This document shows positions 26,977-35,835 of a stretch of 64,000 bases of DNA, piece after piece (position 1 is the stretch's first letter; every line of letters starts with the position of its first letter). Below the pieces are notes generated by a model. The model was given only the letters and a program-made list of their open reading frames with translations. It had not been told where the DNA came from and did not search any database. A program made the translations under genes and the position numbers. Source of the stretch: an uncultured Prevotellaceae bacterium (lineage in GTDB: Bacteria; Bacteroidota; Bacteroidia; Bacteroidales; Bacteroidaceae); assembly GCA_947167515.1 (NCBI GenBank), contig CAMVIM010000002.1, forward strand, positions 123,839 to 187,838. The letters run 5' to 3'.

Positions 26977-28956
26977 ATGAAAAGGACTCATATATATAAG
27001 ATATTTACAGGTATGTTGCTTCTCGTCTTTGCAGCACAGACAATGGTTAGCTGTTCTGACGAACCTGATGGCAACAACTATTACACCTTCACGGGTGAGA
27101 TGGTGAGCGACTACCTTGACAATCGCCCTGAACTGTACAGCGAGTTCACTGAGATTCTTCATCGCTCTGGTATGTATGGCATGATGGCCACCTATGGTAC
27201 GTACACTTGTTTCGCACCGACGAATGAGGCTGTTGACCGCTACTTGCACGATCATGGCTATCAGAGTGTGGCTGATCTTTCTCAGGAAGAGTGCGATACG
27301 TTGTCGTGGAACCACATCATTGCTGCCACGTATTTCACGACAGACTTGAGTGATGGAAACATCCCGAAGTCTAACATGAACGACCGTTTCCTCACCTTCT
27401 CTTGTGACACAAATTCCACCAGTGGCAATGTGATGTACTATGTCAACATGGCTTCCAAGTTGGTTGTTCGTGATGACTCTGTGGAGAACGGAGTGGTTCA
27501 CACGCTTGACCGTGTCATTCAGCCTTCCAGTTCATATCTGCCAGAGAAATTGTTGGAGGACAAGAACATCTCGCTCTTCTGTTCCGCACTGACCCTGACA
27601 GGACTGAGTGACAGCCTCTACGATTATATCGATCCTGATTATTCAGCGAGTCCAGATTCAGTCTATAAGACGTTTCCTTTCCACAGAACAGGTGCCACCT
27701 ATTATGCGTGTTATCCAGCCAATCGTATGAAGCGATTCACGGTGCTGGCGGAAACCAATAAGGTGTTTGCCGAGGCTGGCATTCACTCGTTGGATGACCT
27801 GAAGGCTCACGCTAAGGAGGTCTATGACGAGATGTATCCAGATGATGCTGGTCTTTACGATGATGACTGGACTAACCGCAAGAACCCGCTCAACCGTTTC
27901 GTGGCCTACCATCTGTTGCCTTATTATGCAGCAATCAATGATTTCACCATATCGGAGAGTGGTATTAACTACAAGACGACTTGTGCCATGACCAATCTGA
28001 TTGACTGTACAGACTGGTTCACAACGATGATGCCCGGTACAATCATGAAATTCTCTTCTCCATCTGATGGTTTGTTCATCAACAGAAAGGGTGTTGGTAG
28101 CAAGTTCACCGTGGAAGGTGTGAAGGTTTATACACCTACTGAAATGAAGACCATTCACGACGATGAGTTGGAAGAGGCTGGACTTCATGTGGATACTCTG
28201 AATCAGCAGGCACTCAATGGTATCTATCACTACATTGACAAGGTGCTGGAGTACAATAAGGAGACACGTGATGTAGTCTTTAATGACCGTATTCGCTGGA
28301 ATGTGATAACTATGTCGCCCGAATTCCTGAATGTAGGTGCTCGTGGTAATACCGACGGCACTCACTTAACAGCTCTGAAGCAAGTGGAAGGATGGGATTT
28401 CCACGGCATTAGTCCGACACTCGCCGTTCGTGAGCGTGGTGTTTGGATGGCCACCTATTCCGATGCCGTCGATTTGATTGGACAGTTTGACGTAAGTTTC
28501 AAACTTCCTCCGGTGCCGGAAAACACGTATGAAATCCGCTTTGCCTATGGTGCTGGTAATGACCGTGGTGTGGTTCAGATTTACTTCGGCGAGAAAGGAA
28601 ACATGCAACCGATGGGTCTGCCAATCGACTTCCGTATTTGGGGTGGTGACCCAAGTATCGGTTGGGTTGCCGACACCGAAGACAATGAGGAGAACCGTGC
28701 TATTGATAAGGCCATGCACAACCGTGGTTACATGAAGGATATGGACTCTTGGAACCAAGGAGGTTCCAACAACCTTCGTGCCAACAATGGTAAGTATCGC
28801 AAGATTCTCACCACCCAGCGTCTTGATCCCAATAAGGAGTATTGGCTTCGTATCAAACTCGTCATTGACAATGCAGAGGCTGAGCTCCCCATCAACTACT
28901 TCGAGTTCTGTCCGAAGAGTGTCTATGCAGGTTTGACCGCAGAGGATACGCATTAA
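26977..28956 (+). CDS. FAS1 lipoprotein with C-terminal beta-sandwich domain
   Basis: This 659-residue protein has a lipobox (MVSC, Cys about 26). One FAS1 module spans about 35-180 (YSEFTEILHRSGMYGMMATYGTYTCFAPTNEAVDRYL), a second, more divergent one about 190-430 (NPLNRFVAYHLLPY, IYHYIDKVLEY). The rest (about 440-650) is a beta-rich domain with YEIRFAYGAGNDRGVVQIYFG, like a carbohydrate- or ligand-binding sandwich. The gene begins 9 bp after SusD. Its function is probably ligand binding at the cell surface; no enzymatic motif is visible. Confidence 0.86.
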   Translation: MKRTHIYKIFTGMLLLVFAAQTMVSCSDEPDGNNYYTFTGEMVSDYLDNRPELYSEFTEILHRSGMYGMMATYGTYTCFAPTNEAVDRYLHDHGYQSVADLSQEECDTLSWNHIIAATYFTTDLSDGNIPKSNMNDRFLTFSCDTNSTSGNVMYYVNMASKLVVRDDSVENGVVHTLDRVIQPSSSYLPEKLLEDKNISLFCSALTLTGLSDSLYDYIDPDYSASPDSVYKTFPFHRTGATYYACYPANRMKRFTVLAETNKVFAEAGIHSLDDLKAHAKEVYDEMYPDDAGLYDDDWTNRKNPLNRFVAYHLLPYYAAINDFTISESGINYKTTCAMTNLIDCTDWFTTMMPGTIMKFSSPSDGLFINRKGVGSKFTVEGVKVYTPTEMKTIHDDELEEAGLHVDTLNQQALNGIYHYIDKVLEYNKETRDVVFNDRIRWNVITMSPEFLNVGARGNTDGTHLTALKQVEGWDFHGISPTLAVRERGVWMATYSDAVDLIGQFDVSFKLPPVPENTYEIRFAYGAGNDRGVVQIYFGEKGNMQPMGLPIDFRIWGGDPSIGWVADTEDNEENRAIDKAMHNRGYMKDMDSWNQGGSNNLRANNGKYRKILTTQRLDPNKEYWLRIKLVIDNAEAELPINYFEFCPKSVYAGLTAEDTH

Positions 28957-29006
28957 GCAATTGAAAATCGGTAATTGATATTTGACAATCGATAATCAGT
29001 AATAGT

Positions 29007-30686
29007 ATGAAAGTAAAAAATCTATATAAAATGATGGCAGGGGCATTCCTTCTCGTAGCCGCTTCGCAAGGCTTGACGGGATGTTCTGACACATGGGACG
29101 ACCACTATAACATGGGTGGCACCAATGGCAGTTCCTCCCTGCTCAAGATGATTGAGGAGAATCCGCAGTTGAGCGATTTCTACGAACTGCTTCGTTCTAC
29201 CCATGTTTATAACAATAATCACCGCACGAAGGTGACTTATGCCGACCTGCTCAATGCTGATCAAGCCTTGACAGTATGGGCACCTGTCAATGGAACCTTC
29301 AATGTTGATTCTCTGCTCGACTTATGCCAGACAGAGAAGGGCGACTCAACGGTAGGGCGTCACTTTGTGATGAACCACATCGCTCATAACCTCTACAACA
29401 TGAACACCCAGACAGATGAGAGCGTGAAGATGCTGAACGACAAGTTCCTGCCGTTGGCCTATCGCTCCCTCTACAATGCCCAGATTGTGGATGAGGATAA
29501 CGTGAACCTGCCTGCTACCAATGGTCTGCTTAATGTGGTGAACGACGATGCTTGGTACACCTACAATGTATATGAGGCCATTACTTCGTTGGATGAGTTT
29601 GCCCACCTCGGCACCTTCCTTTCTCGCTATGAGAAGCAGGAACTGGATGAAGATCGTTCTATCTCGTCTGGCATCGTGGATGGTAAGAAAGTGTATTCCG
29701 ACTCCGTGATGGTAAAGACCAATAACCTGTTCCGCGTGTTCGACCGCATTATGGATGAAGACTCAACCTTCTTCATGCTGGTGCCCGATGCCGATACATG
29801 GAAACCTGTCTATGAAGAAGCCGCTGAATTCTTTAACTTTGCTCCAATAGAGAAAGGTGACTCCATTAGCGACTACTGGACTCATGTCTCGCTGATGGGC
29901 GACCTCTTCTACAACGAAAATGTACAGCGTAGTATGAATGACTCCATCTTCTCTACATCCTATCGCGTGCGCGATTGGCCATACCATGTGTACTATCATC
30001 CCTACGACGAGGGCGGTCTGCTCAATTCTTCGAACATGAAAGATGAATTGCAGTGCTCAAATGGGAAAATCATGCGCATCAAGGAATGGCCCTTCACGCC
30101 CGAAGAACTCTTCTTCCATCCTGTCGTCATGCAGGGAGAGCGTGAAGCCAACCTCATCGACTATCAGGATTGTACCTTTAACTACCGTGCAGCCGTGGGC
30201 GACACTATTTCTGGCAATGCCTATCTGGATATAGTTCCAAAGAATTCGACATCCGACTGGAATGCCACTTTTGAAATTCGCAACACGCTGTCTGCAACTT
30301 ACGACATCTGCGCCGTCATTCTGCCAAAGACTGTTTATTTGAGCAACTCTCGTGACTTCAAACCTAACAAGTTTGTTGCCGAATTGACTTATATGGACGA
30401 GAATGGTGAAATGCAGACCATTGAATATAATGACGAAGTGAAGAGCGATGGTGTGAAGGTGGATACGGTGCTGATTGGTCGTTTCACTTTCCCTGTGTGC
30501 AACTATCAGCAGCAGGATGCCACAGTCAACTTGAAAATCAAGTGTTCTATCGGGAGACGTGAAACCCGCTATTCTCGTGAGATGTTTTTGGATTGTATAT
30601 ACCTCAAACCCGTTTCTGATGAAGAGTCTTCAGACGAAGGCAACAACAATCAAGAAGCGAATGTAAGAAAGGAGGCAAAGAAATGA
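29007..30686 (+). CDS. FAS1 lipoprotein (third of the operon)
   Basis: This 559-residue protein has a lipobox (LTGC, Cys about 26). The first half carries FAS1-like sequence (LLKMIEENPQLSDFYELLRSTHVY, LTVWAPVNGTFNVDSLLDL, HFVMNHIAHNLYNMN). The C-terminal 200 residues are beta-rich and resemble the last domain of its neighbour (WNATFEIRNTLSATYDICAVIL). The last residues are charged and asparagine-rich. Its TGA overlaps the ATG of the second SusC by four bases, which ties it to that transporter pair. A rare Shine-Dalgarno-like GGAGG (30671-30675) lies within its end, serving the next gene. Confidence 0.86.
   Translation: MKVKNLYKMMAGAFLLVAASQGLTGCSDTWDDHYNMGGTNGSSSLLKMIEENPQLSDFYELLRSTHVYNNNHRTKVTYADLLNADQALTVWAPVNGTFNVDSLLDLCQTEKGDSTVGRHFVMNHIAHNLYNMNTQTDESVKMLNDKFLPLAYRSLYNAQIVDEDNVNLPATNGLLNVVNDDAWYTYNVYEAITSLDEFAHLGTFLSRYEKQELDEDRSISSGIVDGKKVYSDSVMVKTNNLFRVFDRIMDEDSTFFMLVPDADTWKPVYEEAAEFFNFAPIEKGDSISDYWTHVSLMGDLFYNENVQRSMNDSIFSTSYRVRDWPYHVYYHPYDEGGLLNSSNMKDELQCSNGKIMRIKEWPFTPEELFFHPVVMQGEREANLIDYQDCTFNYRAAVGDTISGNAYLDIVPKNSTSDWNATFEIRNTLSATYDICAVILPKTVYLSNSRDFKPNKFVAELTYMDENGEMQTIEYNDEVKSDGVKVDTVLIGRFTFPVCNYQQQDATVNLKIKCSIGRRETRYSREMFLDCIYLKPVSDEESSDEGNNNQEANVRKEAKK
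30671..30675 (+). promoter_or_regulatory. Shine-Dalgarno-like site before the second SusC
   Basis: GGAGG lies 7 bp before the ATG at 30683, inside the previous gene. Such sites are uncommon in this window, where leaders are AT-rich. It supports the four-base overlapping start. Confidence 0.6.
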
Positions 30687-33600
30687 AACGTATCGTATTG
30701 ACATTAGTGACCCTGAGTTCACTGTTCACAACATACTGCTGGGCACAGGACACCAAGACCCCCTCTCAAAAAGAGACGGTTGCGCTGCACGAAGTGAAAG
30801 GTCGCGTGGTGGATGCCGCCACGGGAGAACCCGCAGCTGGTGTGCAGGTGCAGGCATACAACAACCCAAAATATTCGGCCATGACAGACGACAAGGGTGA
30901 ATATACTCTGAAGATTCCAGCATGGGTGACCTCTTTGGTTTATGCTGCTGATGGCTACACAATGGTGCAGCAATCCACAGCCGATGCTGAACAGCCCGTG
31001 GTTAGAATGTATTCGTCAAAGTTCGATGAGATTTATGCTCGTCAGACTTCTGCTACGAGCCGTAAGACGGCGTTGACTGGCTATAACAACAACGACCTCA
31101 GCATCGACAACCAGATTCAGGAGAAACTGGGCGGCGACATGTTGACCACCATCCGTGGCGGACAGCCTGCTCAAGGCGTGAAGATGCTCATGAATGGTAT
31201 CAACTCGCTGAACAGCAATGCACAGCCACTGGTCATTGTAGATGGTGTGATGCAGAACATGCAGTGGAACTCTCCCTCTCTGCACGACGGTTTCTTCAAC
31301 AATATCCTCTCCGGCATCATGGTGGAGGACATAGAGAAAGTGTCCGTACTGAAGAATGGTACTGCCATCTATGGTGCCAAAGGTGCCAACGGTGTGCTCA
31401 TCATCGAGACCAAGCGTAACAAGTCGATGGCCACAAAAATCGATGTGAGTGTGGGTGGCACTTTCGAGTCGGTGCAGAAGTTGCCAGACATGATGAATGG
31501 GGAGCAGTTCCGTGTGTATGCTTCCGAAATGATTGGTACGACAGGCACCAAGAACAATGCTTTCAAGTTCTTGCAGACCGATCCGAACTACTATTATTAT
31601 AATATGTATCACAACTCGACCGATTGGAGTGATAAGGTGCATCGCACAGCCTTCACGCAGCAGTATAGCATCAACGTGCAGGGTGGTGACGATGTAGCCA
31701 ACTACAACCTTTCGGTGGGTTATGCAGGGTCGAAAGGTACAGTCAAGGACTTCAACATGTCGAGATTCAACCTCCGACTCAACTCTGACATCTGGCTGTC
31801 TAAGAACATTAGCGTTCGTTTCGATGCAGCCTATTCGGATGTGACTCGCAACATGCGTGACGATGGCGTGAAGGAAGACGTGACAGAGGGTCTCATAGCT
31901 GCTCCAGCATTCCTGTCGCTCATCAAGTCTCCTTTCCTTTCGCCTTACGCTTACGACACTAATGGACATCTGTCTGGCTATCTGGCTGAGGCTGATGATT
32001 ATCTGTCCGACGTGGTGACGACGCGCAGCGACTACACCACGAGTCTTGCCAACCCCTTGTCTATCCTTGACAATGGCGAGGGACGCAACAAGAACTACTT
32101 CGGCAACCGTATGGTTTCGCTGGCTGTCACTCCTCAGTGGGAGATTAACCGCGACTGGACACTGGCTAACCACTTTGCCTTCCAGTTGGTCAACACTGAC
32201 GAGAACTACTACATTCCCACGGCTGGTGTGCCTAGCTATGAAGTGAGAACTATCGGTCAGGTGGATAACTGTGCCAGCGCATTGGCTGGTCGTCAAATCA
32301 CGATCATGAACGACCTGAACATGCGTTACAGCCATCGCTGGCAGGGTCATCTGCTCACGGCGAAAGGCGGTATGCGCTATCTGCGTGACACCTATCGTCT
32401 CAACACCCAGATTGGCTACAACACAGGTAACGACAAGACGCCTAACATGTCATCTTCGCTTGAATACAAGCAGACGGCAGGTGTCGATAACCGCGACGCA
32501 TCCTTGACCTACTACCTGTCTGCTGACTACAACTACCTGGAGCGCTACTATCTGTCAGCTACTGTGGCAATGGATGGCTCGAGCAAGTTCGGTGTGGATG
32601 CTCCTGACGGCGTGAAAATCGGTAAGTGGGCATTCGGCTTCTTCCCCTCAGTTGAAGCTGCTTGGGTACTCACCAACGAGAAGTGGTTCCATCCGAACCG
32701 TGGCGTCAACTACTTGAAACTGAATGGTGGCTTCGACTTCGTGGGTAACGATGACATCAACGCCATTGCTTCTCGTACCTACTTCACTTCTCAGCGTCTG
32801 TTCAATGCACTTACCGGCATCTCGATGGCTAACATTGGTAACACGAGACTGCAATGGGAAACCACCGCACGCTTCACTGTGGGTCTTCAGGGAGCATTCT
32901 TCGACAACCGCTTGTGGCTGTCGGCCAACTACTTCCACAGTAACACCTATAATCTCCTCTCGTTGGGTACCTTGTCCTATGTGTCAGGTTTGGAAACGAA
33001 CTGGCTGAACGATGGCCGCATCACCAACAACGGTTTCGACGTGAGTGCCGATGTGAAAATCATCAATACGAAAGACTGGAAGTGGAGTGTCGGTGCATCA
33101 ATGGGACACTATAAGAATACCATCAAGCGTCTGCCTGGTGGAGTGGATGCCATCAACTATTCACTCTATGGTGGCAACATCCGCAACCAGGTGGGTTCAT
33201 CTGCCGGACTTTTCTATGGCTACAAGACACAGGGTGTGTTCTCCACAAGGGAGGACGCTGAAAGAGCAGGCCTCTATCAGCTCACCGAGACTGGTGTGAA
33301 GCAAGAATTCGACGCGGGTGACATGCACTTTGTGGAAGTAGAGAAAGACGGTTGCATCGACGAACGTGACATGCAGGTGATTGGCGATCCCAACCCAGAC
33401 ATCTATGGTAACTTCTCAACCAAGCTTTCTTGGAAGAACTTCACGCTTTCTGCTTCGTTCAACTACTCTGTAGGTGGCGACCTCTACAACTATCAGCGCA
33501 GCATTCTCGAATCTGGCTCATACTTCTACAACCAGACCACTCACATGATGGCTCGTTGGACTCACGACGGTCAGGTGACGGATGTGCCACGCGCTTCGTT

Positions 33601-33883
33601 CCTCGACCCGATGGGCAACAGCCGTTTCTCCGACCGCTGGATTGAAGATGGCTCCTACCTGAAACTCAAGAACGTGACGCTCAGCTACCGCATTCCAGTG
33701 CGCAGCACCTACTTGCAGGGCATCACCATCTGGGGATCAGCCAACAACCTCTTCACTATCACGAAGTATCTCGGTTCCGATCCTGAGTTCGCTCAGTCCA
33801 ATGCAGTGTTGGGCATGGGTATCGACCGTGGTCTTATCACTCCTGGACGTAATTTCTCTTTTGGTGTAAAGATTAACCTCTAA
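30683..33883 (+). CDS. SusC/RagA-type TonB-dependent outer-membrane transporter (second pair)
   Basis: This 1066-residue protein has a signal peptide (MKRIVLTLVTLSSLFTTYCWA), a CarboxypepD_reg-like domain (about 38-112), then a plug (MLTTIRGGQPAQGVKMLMNG, PLVIVDGVMQNM, SVLKNGTAIYGAKGANGVL) and a barrel ending FSFGVKINL. It differs enough from the first SusC to be a separate lineage and not a recent tandem duplicate. It pairs with the SusD gene 11 bp downstream. Two different SusCD pairs in one operon suggest two related cargoes or two stages of one cargo (inference). Confidence 0.94.
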   Translation: MKRIVLTLVTLSSLFTTYCWAQDTKTPSQKETVALHEVKGRVVDAATGEPAAGVQVQAYNNPKYSAMTDDKGEYTLKIPAWVTSLVYAADGYTMVQQSTADAEQPVVRMYSSKFDEIYARQTSATSRKTALTGYNNNDLSIDNQIQEKLGGDMLTTIRGGQPAQGVKMLMNGINSLNSNAQPLVIVDGVMQNMQWNSPSLHDGFFNNILSGIMVEDIEKVSVLKNGTAIYGAKGANGVLIIETKRNKSMATKIDVSVGGTFESVQKLPDMMNGEQFRVYASEMIGTTGTKNNAFKFLQTDPNYYYYNMYHNSTDWSDKVHRTAFTQQYSINVQGGDDVANYNLSVGYAGSKGTVKDFNMSRFNLRLNSDIWLSKNISVRFDAAYSDVTRNMRDDGVKEDVTEGLIAAPAFLSLIKSPFLSPYAYDTNGHLSGYLAEADDYLSDVVTTRSDYTTSLANPLSILDNGEGRNKNYFGNRMVSLAVTPQWEINRDWTLANHFAFQLVNTDENYYIPTAGVPSYEVRTIGQVDNCASALAGRQITIMNDLNMRYSHRWQGHLLTAKGGMRYLRDTYRLNTQIGYNTGNDKTPNMSSSLEYKQTAGVDNRDASLTYYLSADYNYLERYYLSATVAMDGSSKFGVDAPDGVKIGKWAFGFFPSVEAAWVLTNEKWFHPNRGVNYLKLNGGFDFVGNDDINAIASRTYFTSQRLFNALTGISMANIGNTRLQWETTARFTVGLQGAFFDNRLWLSANYFHSNTYNLLSLGTLSYVSGLETNWLNDGRITNNGFDVSADVKIINTKDWKWSVGASMGHYKNTIKRLPGGVDAINYSLYGGNIRNQVGSSAGLFYGYKTQGVFSTREDAERAGLYQLTETGVKQEFDAGDMHFVEVEKDGCIDERDMQVIGDPNPDIYGNFSTKLSWKNFTLSASFNYSVGGDLYNYQRSILESGSYFYNQTTHMMARWTHDGQVTDVPRASFLDPMGNSRFSDRWIEDGSYLKLKNVTLSYRIPVRSTYLQGITIWGSANNLFTITKYLGSDPEFAQSNAVLGMGIDRGLITPGRNFSFGVKINL

Positions 33884-33894
33884 TAAAAGCAGAT

Positions 33895-35580
33895 ATGAAA
33901 ATCAAGAATATATATACAATCATGGCAGCGTTGGCCCTTCCCCTGATGGGGGTGGGGGGCTTGACCTCCTGCACCGAGTCTGACAGCGAATTGGTTTCGT
34001 TCGTTGAAGACAACCGTCTCGACACTCCCAACGACACGCTCTATTCTCTGATGGGCATCGTGGGCAAGATGCAGGTCATAGCTGACCGCACGATCTTGTT
34101 GGGTGAATTGCGTGGCGACCTGACATCGCTTACTGAGCGGGCTACGCTCGATCTGCAGCGCATTGCCAATTTCGAGGCTGATGCTTCCAATCCTTACAAC
34201 AATGCTCGCGACTACTATGCCCTCATTCAGAACTGCAACTACTTCTTGGCCAATGCGGATATGGAACTGACCAAGCGTGGCTACATTGTGTTTGAGCGTG
34301 AGTATGCAGTCATCAAGACCTATCGCGCATGGGCCTATCTGCAGCTGGCCATTAATTATGGTTCCGTACCTTTCTTCACTGAACCCATCTTGAAGGAGAA
34401 AGATGCAGACCCATCTAAGTATCCGCATTACGATGTGAAGCAGATTGCCAACTACTTCATTGACGACATCAAGCCATACGTGGATACGGCATATCCCAAC
34501 TTCTCACCCATCAATGGTCTCGCACCTCGTCGTTTTTGTATTCCGGTGCGTGTATTGCTGGGTGATCTCTGCCTTTGGGCTGAGCGCTATTCAGAAGCCG
34601 CTCAGTATTATCATGACTTCTTGACGTTGCAGGGTTCTCCCCGTCAAGTGGGTCCTGCTTCAATAGTATGGACTGACCGCGAGTTTGAAAGAATTTCTGA
34701 TGGTTATAGTTCAGAGTTCACTGATATCGACGAAATTCTGACCATCATCCCGATGGAAACTCGCGAATATGATGGTGTTGTTTCTCGTCTCAAAGATGTG
34801 TTCAACTCGACCGAGAAGAACAACTACTACTATCAGGCCACCCATTCAGCAGCCTACGACGAACTTTCTCGTAGCCAGCGTTATGTGGGTGTCTTCAACG
34901 ACCCTGTCACGATGCTGCCCGACACGCTTCTGGTGCCAGAGGATAAGGTTTATACTTCTGAGGCATTGCGTGGTGACCTGCGCCAGTATAGTGTATATCC
35001 TCCACTGCGCAGTGCGCCTTCCTCTTCTTCCGCTTATTCGTCGTTGCGCCAGACTTGCAACAAGTATAGTTCCGACCACGTGTCAATCTATCGCCTTCAG
35101 TATGTCTATCTCCGCTTTGCCGAGGCACTCAACCGTGCTGGCTATCCCGAAGCAGCCTTTGCTATTCTGAAGTACGGACTGTGGAAGGACAACATCGAGA
35201 AGTATATCTCGGAGGAGGAGCGTGAAAAGGCTGGTGATTTGCTTACGTTCAGTGACTACTATTTCACCCGTGAGAATACCTATGGCATCCACTCTCGTGG
35301 TTCTGGCCGTAGCGAGTGTGACAAGCTGTATGTCATTCCCGAGTGCGATACGAAGGAGGACACTATTCAGGCTGTTGAAGACTTGATTTGCGACGAAATG
35401 GCATTGGAAACCGCTGCTGAAGGTGTGCGCTACTACGATCTCATGCGCATTGCCCAGCACCGCAACGACCCCACTTTCTTGGCAGAGAAGGTGGCTCGCC
35501 GAAATGGCGCCAACAACTTCGACGAAGAACTCTATAACAAGCTCTCTAAAAAGGAGAACTGGTATCTTCCACTGGAGTGA
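33895..35580 (+). CDS. SusD/RagB-type outer-membrane lipoprotein (second pair)
   Basis: This 561-residue lipoprotein has lipobox LTSC (Cys about 26). The SusD TPR core shows in VIKTYRAWAYLQLAINYGSVPFF, and the C-terminal region has ICDEMALETAAEGVRYYDLMRI, equivalent to the family signature. It is the last gene of the operon and is followed by a strong terminator at 35633-35666. It should act as the lid of the second SusC. Confidence 0.93.
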   Translation: MKIKNIYTIMAALALPLMGVGGLTSCTESDSELVSFVEDNRLDTPNDTLYSLMGIVGKMQVIADRTILLGELRGDLTSLTERATLDLQRIANFEADASNPYNNARDYYALIQNCNYFLANADMELTKRGYIVFEREYAVIKTYRAWAYLQLAINYGSVPFFTEPILKEKDADPSKYPHYDVKQIANYFIDDIKPYVDTAYPNFSPINGLAPRRFCIPVRVLLGDLCLWAERYSEAAQYYHDFLTLQGSPRQVGPASIVWTDREFERISDGYSSEFTDIDEILTIIPMETREYDGVVSRLKDVFNSTEKNNYYYQATHSAAYDELSRSQRYVGVFNDPVTMLPDTLLVPEDKVYTSEALRGDLRQYSVYPPLRSAPSSSSAYSSLRQTCNKYSSDHVSIYRLQYVYLRFAEALNRAGYPEAAFAILKYGLWKDNIEKYISEEEREKAGDLLTFSDYYFTRENTYGIHSRGSGRSECDKLYVIPECDTKEDTIQAVEDLICDEMALETAAEGVRYYDLMRIAQHRNDPTFLAEKVARRNGANNFDEELYNKLSKKENWYLPLE

Positions 35581-35632
35581 TGCACAAAGGTTTTTTCATG
35601 TAGCGTTCAGAGCGTACATGAAGAGGACTTTC

Positions 35633-35666
35633 AAGGCTGTCCCGCGATGTCGGGGCAGCCTTTTTT
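35633..35666 (+). terminator. Strong intrinsic terminator of the FAS1/SusCD operon
   Basis: An 11-bp stem (35633-35643 with 35652-35662, one G-T pair) with an eight-base loop runs into six Ts. Confidence 0.85.
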
Positions 35667-35785
35667 GTGCTTTCGCCATACCCCCCTCGTATATTGTGTC
35701 ACCGCATTTTTTCCGAAAGGAAAGGGTCGTAACGTAGTGGCAAGCATCTGAAACATAACGTACAGCCATTCTTCCCTTAAACCAC

Positions 35786-35793
35786 TACCTTTG
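35786..35793 (+). promoter_or_regulatory. -7 element of the CotH-like gene
   Basis: TACCTTTG is a full match. It overlaps the TTG at 35791 that would open a longer reading frame, so translation must start further down (ATG 35812 or 35836). Confidence 0.6.
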
Positions 35794-35835
35794 CAAGGCC
35801 ATTCTCACGGCATGAATTACTTATTTACATCCTAT

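Noticed and set aside
35791..35835. TTG start of the CotH protein
   Set aside because: The TTG lies inside the -7 promoter element TACCTTTG, so it would not be in the transcript.
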